Of a stretch of DNA of 64,000 nucleotides, positions 44,265 through 55,835 are shown in pieces. This DNA comes from Diploptera punctata (taxonomy: Eukaryota; Arthropoda; Insecta; Blattodea; Blaberidae): contig JASPKZ010002337.1 of the NCBI GenBank assembly GCA_030220185.1, positions 2,203,501 through 2,267,500 of the forward strand, given 5' to 3'. A program made the translations under genes and the position numbers. The notes below the pieces were generated by a model. That model made no database searches. It saw nothing but the letters and a program-made list of their open reading frames with translations, and had not been told where the DNA came from. Numbering within the stretch: the first letter of the stretch is position 1; the number at the start of each line of letters is the position of its first letter.

Positions 44265-44920
44265 CTATTTAACTCATGTCCCAAATGGGAGTCAAAGACC
44301 AATCATGCTTCAATGAATTTTGTTTTACAACTAATGACAGTCGTGTTTCACTCATTCTTTATCGAATTTTCTTTTTCGCCTCCTGCTTTTGTGATAAAGA
44401 AAGCTCCTCTATTTTAATACTATAAACAGGTCAGAGCATTATTTTGAAGTGATTGACTCTCCAACAAATACGTTGAATATAGCAAATAATGAATAGATTC
44501 CTTCGAATTACACATTTGATAATTGTGTGTTCAGTAATTGTGTTTTTAAATAATGATTTTACCGAGTTGTTTACTAAAAAAACAAATTAACACCCTATAC
44601 TGTTGGTTATGATATACAGTTTGATGTGTTTCATTTTTTCTCCATTAGGGTGCATTCTTAAAATACTGCGATCCTATTTGACAATAAATAATATAATCAA
44701 GTTGCAGTGAATAAACAATTCAACATAACCACACATTTCTGATTTGTTTTCATACAACGCCGTTTACATAAAATATATAAATATTTTAAAATAACTATAT
44801 TTAAAGGATTTTTTAGTAAACAGCTTAATTTTATTCGTTAAATAGTCCTAACAAATGTCACTCTTGATTTCCAAATCCTCTGGACAAGTTTGAAATCACC
44901 CGTGACATTACTTATGACTA
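44265..44920 (-). mobile_element. G-element copy 2
   Basis: Starts GACTATTTAACTCATG and ends ...TGACATTACTTATG. Immediately followed by another copy in the same orientation. Confidence 0.75.
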
Positions 44921-45530
44921 TTTAACTCATGCAACAAATGCTAGTCAATGACCAATCACGTTTCAATGAATTTTGTTTTACAACCAATGACAGTCGTGTT
45001 TCACCTCGCTCTTTATCGATTTCTCTTTATCAGCTCCTGCTTTTGTGATAAAGAAAGCTCCTCCTTTTTAATGTTCTGAACAGGACAGAACATTATTTTT
45101 CTCCAACAAATACATTGAATATAGCAAATAATGAACAGATTCCTTGATTTTACTAAAAAATAAATGAATAACCCGTAATGTTGATTATGGTATATAGTTT
45201 GATGTGTTTCATTATTTCTCCACTTGGGTACATTCTTAAAATATTGCGATCTTATTTGGCAATAAATAATATGATCTAGCTTGAATGAACATAACCTCAC
45301 ATTTCTGATTTGTTTTCAAACATCGCCGTTTACATTAAATATATAAATATTTTAAAATAACTATAGATAAATAATGATTTATGAGTAAATAGCTTAATTT
45401 TATTCGTTAAATAGTCCTAACAAATGCCACTCTTGATTTCCAAATTATCTTGGTAAATTCACGACTCACTTCGTGAGTCGTGAATTTATCGATAATTTGG
45501 AAATCACTCGTGACATTACTTATGATAATA
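44921..45530 (-). mobile_element. G-element copy 3 with terminal hairpin
   Basis: Head-to-tail with copy 2. Its far end carries a perfect 15-bp stem AAATTCACGACTCAC with loop TTC (about 45455-45487), nested in a longer imperfect palindrome. Confidence 0.75.
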
Positions 45531-45750
45531 TAGGAGATTTTAGTGAGGAACAGGGTGAAATATTTCACCAGGATATAAAAAAACATGGAAATGAGGTATC
45601 AAGGGAATGTTAACATAATGTCTGGCTATTGCTGGATGTTAAAAAGGGACTGTTCTGAACATGCGAGAAGGTCAAAGAGGAGATAGTTTTAAATGCAATT
45701 TTGGGGTAAGGTTATGAATGTGCGAATTATTAATTATTATTGTTAAGTAA

Positions 45751-46047
45751 GTCCACCGCTGTGGTCTCGAGGTAACATGCTGCCTTGACACGCAACGAGC
45801 CCGGGTTCGATCCCCGGTCGGGGCAGTTTTTCTGGGTGAGGTTTTTATCGGGGTTTTTCCTCATCTATAACCAAATGTCAGGAAAACTTTACGGCTCAAA
45901 AGGTCTCCGAAATCATCATCCTTAACTGGTGTAGAAAGCAACGGGAAGCTACCACACCTACAATTCCCTAGTAAAGCTGCAAGCATAGCATGAATATGCT
46001 ATGATTGCAGTGAAGGACTTGCCTTCGGGCAGAATTACTATGGGTGG
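45751..46047 (+). mobile_element. SINE-A copy with target duplication
   Basis: ATTGTTAAGTAA (45739-45750) and ATTGTTATGTAA (46048-46059) flank it, one mismatch. Full-length, starting GTCCACCGCTGTGGTCTCGA. Confidence 0.85.
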
Positions 46048-46059
46048 ATTGTTATGTAA

Positions 46060-46790
46060 TGATTAATTAGTGGCAAATAAATTCTGGCCTAGTTCTTCAC
46101 ACAAAATTCTTGTTGAAAACATTTTTTTATTACGTTTCACGAAGCTTAATTTCATTTCTAGTTATTCATAAATACTTTGAAAACCTGACATGATTGGAGA
46201 AAATGCAGATCATTTTCGAATTCAGTCCGTTTAGAATCACCTATCAGATTAAAAGAAAAAAGTTTTTAAATTCAGAACGGTGTTATCTAAAAGTTTAAAT
46301 AAGTGAAAGTATACATCATTCACATATTCAAAAGAAATTCGGATGTTCTTATGTCAAGGCATGATATTGGATGTACCGAATTGTATGTCAAGTGTCCATT
46401 TCAAGGATCAATAAGTATTGTTTCAACTTTAAGTATCCTATGCCAAGGCCAGCAACCTTGTAACCAACAAGTGAAAAAAATTACTTTCAAATATTCTTAG
46501 TCGAAAGTAAATACAATAGGTAAACAATATGACATAATAATATGATATAATTAATATTCTGACAGCCTGTGAATATTCGAACGGAGAACATATGACTGTT
46601 AGCGGCATGTTGGCCAATGTGATAATTAAGGTTCGGAAGTTGAGGACCTATAAAATACTTTGAAAGTACCTAAAAATATCCTAAAAATACCTAAAAACTG
46701 AAAAATTCGTAAAAACGCAATAAAAATTAGATAATTTTGGTTTCAACTTCATTTTAATGAATATGATATTAGTATATTACGATGCGAGGT
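46060..46790. other. AT-rich spacer
   Basis: Contains a run of CCTAAAAATA-like repeats near 46670; otherwise nothing recognised. Confidence 0.4.
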
Positions 46791-46794
46791 TGGG

Positions 46795-46888
46795 AAGTGG
46801 TTTTTACAGAATCGAGGAAAAATGTTTAAAAACCGAGTGATAGCCAGGTTTTTAATTTCCGAGATTCTGTAAAACACTTCGCAAACGT
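46795..46888. repeat. Hairpin with about 40-bp arms
   Basis: GAAGTGGTTTTTACAGAATC and the complement of GATTCTGTAAAACACTTC form imperfect arms, with a short A-rich loop region. Confidence 0.65.
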
Positions 46889-47254
46889 GCGTTGTACATT
46901 ATTTTTTGGGCGATGGTGTTTTCAAAATAATAAATAATAGTAAAATAATAACATCTTTGTTGGAAATATTTGCGTTCATCATAAACAACTGACTAACGTT
47001 AACAGTGTGGGCAATGTTTATTAGTTGAAACAACAGGAGGACTTGAGAACAATTTTGATAAAATGGCCGCACGTGCCGTATTAATTGTTTTATATTGTTT
47101 CAAATAAAGTTCAGTTAATTTAAAATGCAGTGATTTGTTTCGTATAGTATATTAAAACTACCTTTTGGATATTTTTTGTATAAACATTACATAGAATACA
47201 TAGAGGGCAGTGGTTTTACTTCCCGCACGTGGGTGTAAATGTAATATTACAGTA
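46889..47254. other. AT-rich spacer
   Basis: Nothing recognised. Confidence 0.4.
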
Positions 47255-47355
47255 TAGTTATTTAGGTTGGCAACCCCAAAATGCAGGAAGTTGAAGTTTC
47301 AGTCATCGTCGCCATTGCTGTAAGTACGACAAAACGCACTATCGCACAAAAAATA
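47255..47355. repeat. Interspersed repeat copy 1
   Basis: Shares GGTTGGCAA.CCCAAAAT and GTAAGTACGA with 49320-49425; role unknown. Confidence 0.6.
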
Positions 47356-47369
47356 TATTTCATCATCAT

Positions 47370-47625
47370 CCTGCCAGGTATTAGTCCTAGAAGAACTGTT
47401 ACGGCCTGAGAAAGCAGTTTTCGTGCCATCTTTTCATAGGTCGACCAAGTGACCGTTTCCCATTTGGACAGTAGTTCATTATTGCCTTGGGGATCCTGAA
47501 TCTAGCCATTCTTGAGACATGTTCCTTCCAGTTTAGCTGATATCTGGAGATGTAGTCCAGTATTAGTGACACATTAAGTTCTTGAAGGATTTCTACATTT
47601 AAAAAAATATATTTAAAAAGCACAA
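47370..47625 (-). pseudogene. RT-B LINE ORF2 C-terminal remnant
   Basis: The minus strand reads YQLNWKEHVSRMARFRIPK and NGKRSLGRPMKRWHEN. Confidence 0.75.
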
Positions 47626-47629
47626 AGTT

Positions 47630-48186
47630 CTAGTGAAATGCAACATACATTGCGAAAAAAAATGATTACTGAAAATGCATCTTCTTTCATACTTTTTTTT
47701 TTAATTCAACATAGATTGAAAATGCAATTATGTTTTCATTAAAGAGAAATATCTTGGATAATTTACGTAGAATGGACGATTTTTCCCACCTAGAATGAAT
47801 TCAGCGAACCCGCAATGGATATTAGGCGATCAGTAGGCTGGTTAAAAATAAAAGGATATCTTGTGAGGATTTAATAATTTATCTTGGAACAAAAATATTT
47901 GCAATGTGAAACTATTTGGAAAGTAAAACTAGATAGTGTTTTTAAAATAAGTTGGATTTCAGATTAGACTCTGCGGATTCTAAAATTATAAAAATGGTAT
48001 AAATGTAGTCATGAGAAGGTAAAGTGCAAAAAAAAAGCCGTTAAGACTTAAAATTAAAGCTTAAAAAAGGATCAATATGCTAAAAAAGTCGAAAAGGGAC
48101 AAAAATGCGAATAAAACACACCATTTTCCGGCTACAATGGTCCAAAATGTATATATATTAAGTGGGGCCTCGTCTTCTGATATAAA
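47630..48186. other. AT-rich spacer
   Basis: Nothing recognised. Confidence 0.4.
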
Positions 48187-48339
48187 ATGAAAAAAGGATT
48201 TTTTCATCAACTTCCGAGCCCTAGTAATAATACATGTTTACTCAAATATCAGAGGATTCTATCTCAGGAGTCCACCTACATTAGTGGGCAAGATAGGATG
48301 AAAAAAATTGGGGAGTTAGTACATCTGAATAGTTTAGCT

Positions 48340-49072
48340 TTCACTTGTTTGTTATCAATAAAATTGAATATGGTCACACATAGAAATACATTATATACTG
48401 TAAATGGACAGCTAATGACAAATGAGGGAAATTTTGAGGAAGTGGCTGAATTCAAATACTTAGAAATGATAATTACAAATAGGAATGAGATGCACAAAGA
48501 TTGTTAAACATAGGCTCAATTCTGGAAATGCGTGCTGTTATGCATTGCAGAGACTTTTGATGTCCCAACTCCTTTCAAAAAACGTTAAACTGAAAATATA
48601 TAAAACTATTATTCTATCAGTTATATTATATGGGTGCGAAACATGGACTCTTACTTTAAGGGAGGAAAGAAGATTACGGGTATTTGAGAATAAAGTACTT
48701 ACGAACATTTTCGGACCAAAGAGAGATGAACAGACAGGGAATGGAGAAGACTACATAAGAATGAATTACATGGTCTCTTTATAAGAAGCCAGACATAATA
48801 AGAACAGTTAAGTCTCGTAGACTGCGATGGGCAGGACATGTTGCGCGTATGGGGAATGAAAGACGTGCATGGAAGCTTCTTGTAGGAAAGCCAGAGGGAA
48901 AACGCCCAGTTGGTAGACCAATGATGAGGTGGGAGAATAACATTAACTATGATTTGAGGGAAGTAGATTATAAGGGAATGATTGAAAAGCATTAGCTCAG
49001 GATAGGGATGTGTGGAGAGCTTATGTCCGCGCGGCCATGAACCTACGGGTTCAATAGTGCCAGTGAGTAAGT
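48340..49072 (+). pseudogene. RT-A LINE 3' remnant
   Basis: From NGQLMTNEGNFEEVAEFKYL through GCETWTLTLREERRLRVF and RLRWAGHVARMGNERRAW, with frame breaks, to the CAGTGAGTAAGTAAG tail. Confidence 0.8.
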
Positions 49073-49322
49073 AAGTCTTGTAGACTGCGATAGGATATGC
49101 GGCACGTATGGGGAACGAAAGACGTGCATGGAAACTTGTAGGAAAACCAGAGGGAAAACGCCCAGTTGGTAGACCAAGAATGAGGTGGGAGAATAACATT
49201 AACTATGATTTGAGGGAAGTAGATTATACAGGGAATGATTTGAAATCATTGGCTCAGGATATGGATGTATGGAGAGCTTATGTCCGCGCGGCCTTGAACC
49301 TACGGGTTCGGTAGTAAGTAAG
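49073..49322 (+). mobile_element. RT-A LINE tail inserted behind another RT-A
   Basis: Starts in the tail repeat of the previous copy (TCTTGTAGACTGCGAT) and repeats the last 250 bp, ending GGTAGTAAGTAAG. Confidence 0.75.
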
Positions 49323-49425
49323 AATAGGTTGGCAATCCCAAAATTTAGGAAATTGAACTTTCAATCATGGTCGCCATTCCTGTAAGTACGATAGAATGCA
49401 CTATCGTGCAAAAAAAAAATATTGA
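49320..49425. repeat. Interspersed repeat copy 2
   Basis: Second copy of the 47255-47355 repeat. The A-rich end runs on. Confidence 0.6.
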
Positions 49426-49929
49426 TGATGTAAATTGAAAAATATTCCTGCTGACTTTAACATGTTACTATAAAACCAGCGATGCACAGACATGCGTAAA
49501 TCAGCTTAATTTTTCAGTAATGCTTGGTGTCGCCATATTGCTGATTTGGCTACGGCAAAATACAAGAAAATATATTCCGCATATTTCCAAGTCATTGCAT
49601 TGCAAAACAAGAAAAAATATTTCCTAAGTATGTCCTCATTCAGAGCTGAAAATTCAGACATTTTAAGCATTTATATTTGAAAGTTTTTTTTTTTTTTTAC
49701 TTACTTTACCCATTCTTTAACTTTTATTTTTGTAGGTACTTACTTGTCCCCTGGGCCTTGTACGGACACCACCTGTCGGGGGAGGATTTTCAACTCTAGG
49801 TCACATACATAACTTTTTTTAACCAAAAACATGGAGGGCCTCCCTGGGATAAGTGTTCAGTTGTACCCCAAGACCACCTCAAAGACAACTCTATCATTTA
49901 AGACATGTATTCAATCTATTATATAGTGT

Positions 49930-50080
49930 TCTGGCCTAGGGCAGGTCTTTCACTGCAATCATAGCATTCCCATGCTATACTTTGCAGCTTTACTAGGGAA
50001 TTATAGGTGTGGTAGCTTCCCGTTGCTTTCCACACAGTGGATAATGATGAAGGCCAGATGATGTTCGGGGACAACAAAGT
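49930..50080 (-). mobile_element. SINE-A 3' half
   Basis: The complement of the SINE-A 3' body (GGGCAGGTCTTTCACTGCAA onward) breaks off after GATGTTCGGGG and is followed directly by a full copy. Confidence 0.8.
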
Positions 50081-50088
50081 GTTCTGCC

Positions 50089-50378
50089 CAAGGGCAGGTC
50101 TTTCACTGCAATAATAGCATTTTTCATACTATGCTTTGCAGCTTTACTAGAGAATTATAGATGTGGTAGCTTCCAGTTGCTTTCAACATCGTGGATGATG
50201 ATGATGGTCAGATGATGTTCGGGAATATTTTGGGCCTCAAAGCTACCTGACGTTTATCTTACAAGTGGGGGAAACCCCGCGAAAAAACCTCGCCCAGGAA
50301 TCTTTTCCCGACCAGGGATCGAACCCGGGCTCGCTGCGTGACAAGGCAGCACGCTATCTCGAGACCACAGCGGTGGAC
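50089..50378 (-). mobile_element. SINE-A copy
   Basis: Near full length, ending at the head complement GAGACCACAGCGGTGGAC with a recognisable B box. Confidence 0.85.
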
Positions 50379-50454
50379 AAATTCGTACTAAGCATCGTAA
50401 ATTTAATTGAGGATTAAGATGGTCAAGTTATGTTAATCTTAACCATAGGGAACC

Positions 50455-50622
50455 CCTTAATAGGTAGACCAAGAATATGGTGGGAGAATAATATTAACCT
50501 GATTTGAAGGAGGTAAATTATACAGAGATAGTTGAAAAAAGCAAGGTTAGGGAAGTACGGAGAGTTTAGATCCGCGCAGCCATCAACCTACGGGTTCGAT
50601 AGTGCCATTGATTTAGTTAATT
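50455..50622 (+). mobile_element. RT-A LINE tail fragment
   Basis: Last about 170 bp of RT-A, ending CTACGGGTTCGATAGTGCCA and a TTAG tail. Confidence 0.75.
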
Positions 50623-50634
50623 GTTATATTTTGT

Positions 50635-51650
50635 ATAAATAATTATATAAGTACATTTTTATATCCGTCTTCCTCAATTAGAATTGATTTTTGTTCAAAA
50701 AACTTCGTTAATTATTAAAATCATGAAGGCCTTTCAAAACATATTTCATCTTCGGTATCCTATTTGTGAGCTAGTTATCATTATCAAATAGCATGTCGAA
50801 GATGAAACATGTTTTGAAAATCCTTCAAGATTTTAGAATATTTAGAATTTAGAATATATTTATTTAGCCTGGTGGAGTTAAGGCCATGTGGCCTTCTCTT
50901 CCACTCACCAGGAGAAACATATGTTACATATGAATACAAAAAAAATACAATAATAGTCATATTAAACAATTAATTATCTGTCAAATTGAATAATAATGAA
51001 AATAATGTATAATAATACAATGAAATTAAATACAATTAAAATTAAATTAATAATATAATGGATACAGAAAGGAATAACAGCTCGAATCTACTATACATAA
51101 AAAGAAAAGAAAGAAAAAATGCAAAGAAAATAATAAACTGCAATGAATTAATCTATGCTTTTTATACAAGGCATTAGGTAAATATATTAACGAATCTTAA
51201 ATCCATGTTTATTAAATAATGAAAAAACGCATTATTAATTTTTAAAAACTAATATTAGTGAGTTGTTTCTCTTAGTAATTTTATTTTCAATTTGTTTCTG
51301 AAAGATGGTAAAGTGTGGCAGTCTCTGACATAGGGTGGAAGGGAATTCCATCTTCTAGCAAGAGAAATTGTAAAAGATTTCGAATAATAGGTAGTATTAT
51401 GAGGGATATAAAGGACACTTGCGTTCAAGGGATCGGGTACCTAATTTATGTATATGAGAGAGTCTAGTGAAGCGGTGTGATAAATATGGATGGTTCTACG
51501 ATCTTGTAGACGAAGTCATGACAATTGTTCCAGGGATCGTGTAACGTGATCAAATTTACGTAAATAATTAACGAAGTTATTTTAATAAATAAATACGGTA
51601 AGTTTTTTGAACAAAAACCAATGCTAATTGAGGAAGTTGGATGTAAAAAA
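50635..51650. mobile_element. Palindromic unit split by a LINE
   Basis: Inner arms 50714-50767 and 50787-50840 are inverted copies (TTTCATCTTCG shared) around a 19-bp loop. Outer arms 50635-50713 and 51561-51650 are also inverted (TTTTTTGAACAAAAA, CTAATTGAGGAAG). RT-D occupies the gap in the right arm. Sequence resembles 8713-8740, suggesting the same Penelope-like origin. Confidence 0.65.
50850..51560 (-). pseudogene. RT-D LINE 3' remnant
   Basis: The minus strand reads SLARRWNSLPPYVRDCHTL then PSFRNKLKIKL, and ends in the GAGTGGAAGAGAAGGCCAC and GGCTAAATAAA signature. Confidence 0.75.
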
Positions 51651-51764
51651 ATAATAATACTTATTATTTATAAAAAAATTAATACATAACCTCAATTGTG
51701 ATAATAATGAATGTAAAAAATTGATAATTAAGTGGTGTTATCTGTATGTCTACAACGGCATAAC

Positions 51765-52141
51765 AGTCCAATGTTGGGCCTCAGCTCTCCTTTGATAGGA
51801 GTTACTAGACCAAGCTAATTTAGTTATGCTTATTTTCCTAAGATGTCATGAATGGCATGCGGTCAACATACCGACCCAATGAGACATCTATTAGGTAACT
51901 AAGGTATTATTAGGATGAAGGAGGTCGGTAAATTTTATTTAGATGTATTTTTATTCAGACTTAAGAATCTTTTACGAGCCTGAAAATCTTCAGACTCGAG
52001 ACCCACGGCTTAAACTCCTTCCCGGAGAACTTGCTTCTTGGATTTTTCCATCCTAACAATTAATCGATCCCGACCGGGTTGGAACCAGCGACCCTCGTGA
52101 CCAGAGGCAATGAACATAACCACTAGTCCACCGCGGCCGAC
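51765..52141 (-). mobile_element. SINE-C copy
   Basis: The complement carries the tRNA-like head (GGTGGACTAGTGGTTATGTT) and the GGAAAAATCCAAGAAGCAAG body, plus a 3' extension containing GCATGCGGTCAACATACCGA. Confidence 0.75.
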
Positions 52142-52284
52142 AATAAAGTGGTGTTAAATTATTTTATTTAACGAAGCTCTTTAGCAGCTAAAATCATTAG
52201 CGTCATAATTAAAATCTGGGCCTGAAAGGGCCCATAAATTTTATTCAGAGGCTCTTTTTTCAGGCTTGGGTTTCTTACAGCTTT

Positions 52285-53190
52285 ATTTGATTTATTTATT
52301 TATTTTACCTGATGGAGTTAAGGCCGCAAGGTCTTCTCTTCCACATCATCAGGGTTAAATTGTACGTACAATAATAATTATGATAAATGATACATAATAG
52401 ATTATAAACGTCAGAAATGAGGTTTCTGAGGAGTGTGGCTGGCTATACAATAATAGATCGAAGGCGAAGTGAGGGTATACAAAGAGAACTGAATATATTC
52501 AAACTATTAGATAGAATTACACAATATAGAGATGAATGGATAACAATAGAATTCCGAAACAGATTCTTGATTACAAACCACTAGGATGAAGAAATGTTGG
52601 AAGGACCCAGTAAAAGATGGACAGACCAATTCTAACATGAGATCGGAACAGACCAGCAGGTCTAATCCTTGATGCTGATGGTAATGATACATAATAGATA
52701 ATTATAAATTACACAATATAAAGTTGACAAGGGAAAGAAAGAAAGAAAAATAAATAATAATAATAATAATAACCTATAATTATATTAAGTAAATGGCTTG
52801 GTAAAGAAATTTAAAATATAAAGGAATAATAAAAGTATACATATAACATGGTTATATATTATATTGTCTAAGGAAATATGAAGTGAATTTCTTTTTAAGC
52901 TGTTTTTGAGTCGGACAGTCCTTAATATACGAGGGGAGGGAATTCCAGAGTCGGGTGGCTGAAACAAGGAAGGATGAGGAATAGTGAGATGTTCGATGTA
53001 GAGGAACAGCTAGAATTAAATTTTCTCTCGATCGTGTGTTTAAGTTATGGTGGGAAGATACTGAATGAAAGCGAGTAGAAATATAAAGGAGTGCTGAGGT
53101 GGACAAAGTGTAGTATAAGAAGCAAATGTATCTTTCGTCTGTCTTCCAATCGGAGCCAAGACAACATTTCAAATACTGGAGCTTTAGTTC
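52285..53190 (-). pseudogene. RT-D type LINE ORF2 C terminus, split by RT-B
   Basis: The minus strand reads HHNLNTRSRENLILAVPLHR then SATRLWNSLPSYIKDCPTQK, followed by AT-rich 3' UTR and the AAGAGAAGACCTTGCGGCC terminus. RT-B is inserted in the 3' UTR. Confidence 0.8.
52403..52682 (+). mobile_element. RT-B LINE fragment with 17-bp target duplication
   Basis: Exact AATGATACATAATAGAT at 52386-52402 and 52683-52699. The interior reads EMRFLRSVAGYTIIDRRRSE and ends in GATGCTGATG. Confidence 0.9.
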
Positions 53191-53444
53191 CCTTCCGAAA
53201 AAAGCAGGTTCATGATTTTCACTGTCACAAAGAATCCATCACCACTGACATGTTTGAACCCGCGAACTTTGATACTGGAGGCGAACATAGTTATCAATAA
53301 TCCATCTAAAGTGATGACTTATAGGCGAGGAAAAAAAAAACTCCTAGGAAACTTGTCCCAACCGGGGATCGAATCAGGGCCTGTTCAATCCGATACGACA
53401 GCGGTGGGGAATTGAAAACCCAAGCCCATAAGTTATTCTAATCT
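53191..53444 (-). mobile_element. Degenerate tRNA-like SINE relic
   Basis: AACCGGGGATCGAATCAGGG is a complemented B-box-like stretch, with CGACAGCGGTGG resembling the SINE-A head. The rest is too decayed to assign. Confidence 0.35.
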
Positions 53445-53458
53445 AATTTAATACGTTC

Positions 53459-53757
53459 TTTAAGAGTTCCCACAACAGGCCCGGAGGCCCTTGGGGTAGT
53501 AGGAGGTTAAGGCTCCCACTTTTTCTAGACAATCGGCACTTTACGTCAGCCGGGTTGTGAGCCCTTCGTGACGGCCGCCTTTACCCCCAGAACAAGCGTC
53601 TGGTACTCATTTCAGTTAGAGGCTGAGTCGACCCCAGGGTCATAGTGCCGCCAGAGGGTTTGGGTCAGTTTAAAAATCCTGACCCCAACGGGACTTGAAC
53701 CCTCGACCCTCTGGCTTATAGCTCAGTGCCTTAACCACTACGCTACGGCGTGCCCCC
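53459..53757 (-). mobile_element. SINE-B copy with 14-bp target duplication
   Basis: Exact AATTTAATACGTTC at 53445-53458 and 53758-53771. Full-length, ending at the head complement CTACGGCGTGCCCCC. Confidence 0.9.
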
Positions 53758-53935
53758 AATTTAATACGTTCATAATGCCTATTTCTCAGAGACATTTAGA
53801 AGGTTGGAGATTAGTCATGGTTTTGTAAAAATGTAATACTATATTCACTTTTTTTAATAATGATATTTATTATAGGCTACTGTACAAGATTCATAATGAA
53901 ATTCCCGAAATGTTTATCAATAAATCTCAACAATA

Positions 53936-54345
53936 TATGGACGGCGTTATGCATCAACCGGCTATGCGCCATTATGTAAGTTTCGGGAGAAAAACGCATT
54001 TAAAGTTTTCTTTATTTATTTATTTATTGTAGCGCCAAACTAACAATACTCAGTTATGCATCAACAATCTAAAGAACGGAAACATTTGACGCTTATCTGC
54101 ATGATGCAAAACTTGGATTAGCATTTATGAAGATCTAGTTTCATAGCCGTTTGTTGCAAAATACAGAATCTCTAATAGGACTGAATAACGTTTACATTTT
54201 TCTTTAGCCTAATAATAAGGCTATATTTAAATATTTGGCGCTAAATGTGCGCATACGCTTACTTCATGAGCTGGTGCAACAGATAGCTTCTAAATCTCAA
54301 TTTTTTAAATGGCGCTTCTCCGGTTGATGCATAACATCGTCCATA
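53936..54345. mobile_element. TA-flanked inverted-repeat MITE
   Basis: TATGGACGGCGTTATGCATC on the left pairs with the complement of GATGCATAACATCGTCCATA on the right, extending to a shared GCGCCATT. Arms are about 36 bp, with TA on both borders. About 410 bp, noncoding. Confidence 0.75.
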
Positions 54346-54389
54346 TAATCATATGAGCTCTTCAGTAATGTCCAGTTTTTGTGCTTTTA

Positions 54390-54716
54390 AACATAAATGT
54401 GTTTCATGGTACTGGTTTTTATAGGAAGCCAGATGTAATAAGAACAGTTAAGTCTCGTAGACTGCGATGGACGGGACATGTGGCACGAATGCGGAATGAA
54501 AGGCATGCATGGAAGCTTCTTGTAGGAAAACTAGAGGGAAAACGCCGAAGAATGAGGTGGGAGAATAACGTTACTCAAGATTTGAGGGTGATAGATTATA
54601 AGAGAATGATTGGAAAACATTAACTGAGAATAGGGATATATAGAGAGCTTATGTCTGCGCGGCTTGAACCTACGGATTCGATAGTGCCAGTAAGTTAGTT
54701 AGTTACTTAGTTATGT
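54390..54716 (+). pseudogene. RT-A LINE 3' remnant
   Basis: Reads FYRKPDVIRTVKSRRLRWTG and HVARMRNERHAWKLLVGK, then the 3' UTR and AGTT tail. Confidence 0.75.
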
Positions 54717-54799
54717 ACATCAAGTATATATCTGTTAAGGGGGGAAAATGAACCATGTCCTGAAATGCACATTTCCCTGCCATACGTTAGCATGTAGTC

Positions 54800-54885
54800 C
54801 ATATATAACTGGCAAATCGCATGGTCTTGTGGTCAGAGCTTCTGAGTACAAGGTTCTATCCTAGCTCAGACCATGAGAATTTTTC
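54800..54885 (+). mobile_element. tRNA-like SINE head fragment
   Basis: ATGGTCTTGTGGTCAGAGCT followed by AAGGTTCTATCCTAGCTC looks like a degenerate A/B-box pair. Confidence 0.35.
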
Positions 54886-54887
54886 AT

Positions 54888-55723
54888 TAGTAATGCCACG
54901 AATGGAATTGGAAATCAAGAGTGGCATTTGTTAGGACTATTTAACGAATAAAATTAAGCTGTTTACTCACAAAGCATTATTTAAATATTGTTATTTTAAA
55001 ATAATTATATATTTAAGGTAAACGGCGATGTTTGAAAACAAATGATAAGTGTTTGGTTATGTTTAATTTGTTCATCACTGCAACTTGATCTTACTATTTG
55101 TTGCCAAATAGGATCGCAATATTGTAAAAACGCACCCGAGTGGAGAAAAAATTAAACACATAAAACTGTATATTATACCCAACATTATAGTTTATTAATT
55201 ATTTTTTTCGGAAACAAGTTAGTAAAATCTGTATTTAAAAACACAATTATTGAACACATAATTATCAAATGTGTAGTTCGAAGGAATCTGTTCATTATTT
55301 GCTATATTCAACGTATTTATTAGAGAGTCAGTCACTGCAAAATAATGCTCTGACCTGTTCAGAATATTAAAAAGGAGAAGCTTTCTTTAATTTGGTAATC
55401 AAAATTCGATACTTATCGAGGTGAAACACGACTGTGATTAGTTGTAAAAGTAAAAGTGATCCCACTACAAGCCTCAGGAGGCCCCTGGGGTAGTAGGAGG
55501 TTAAGGGTCCCACTTTTTCTTGACAATCGGCAATTGATGTCAGCCGGATTGTCAGCCCTGCGTGAAGGCCTCCTTTACCCCCAGAACAAGCGTCTGGTAC
55601 TCATTCCCGTTTGAGGCTGAGTCGACTGCAGGGTGTTAGTCCGCCAGAAGGGATTGGTTGTAAAACAAAATTAATTGAAACGTGATTGTCATTGACTCCC
55701 ATTTGAGGCATGAGTTAAATAGT
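54888..55723 (+). mobile_element. G-element copy 4, hosting SINE-B
   Basis: Same orientation as copy 1. Ends GAGGCATGAGTTAAATAGTC, the inverse of GACTATTTAAC near its start. Confidence 0.75.
55450..55650 (-). mobile_element. SINE-B, 5'-truncated
   Basis: GATTAGTTGTAAAA (55436-55449) and GATTGGTTGTAAAA (55651-55664) flank it, one mismatch. The tRNA-like head is missing. Confidence 0.8.
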
Positions 55724-55835
55724 CGTTCAAAGAAATTATTCCTGTGTTCCCCCATGGTCTGGAATTTTAAGTTTATATTTAAGGAATCTCCTGTGCCTGT
55801 CAACATTTCTAAAATGAATTATAAATCACAGTTGA

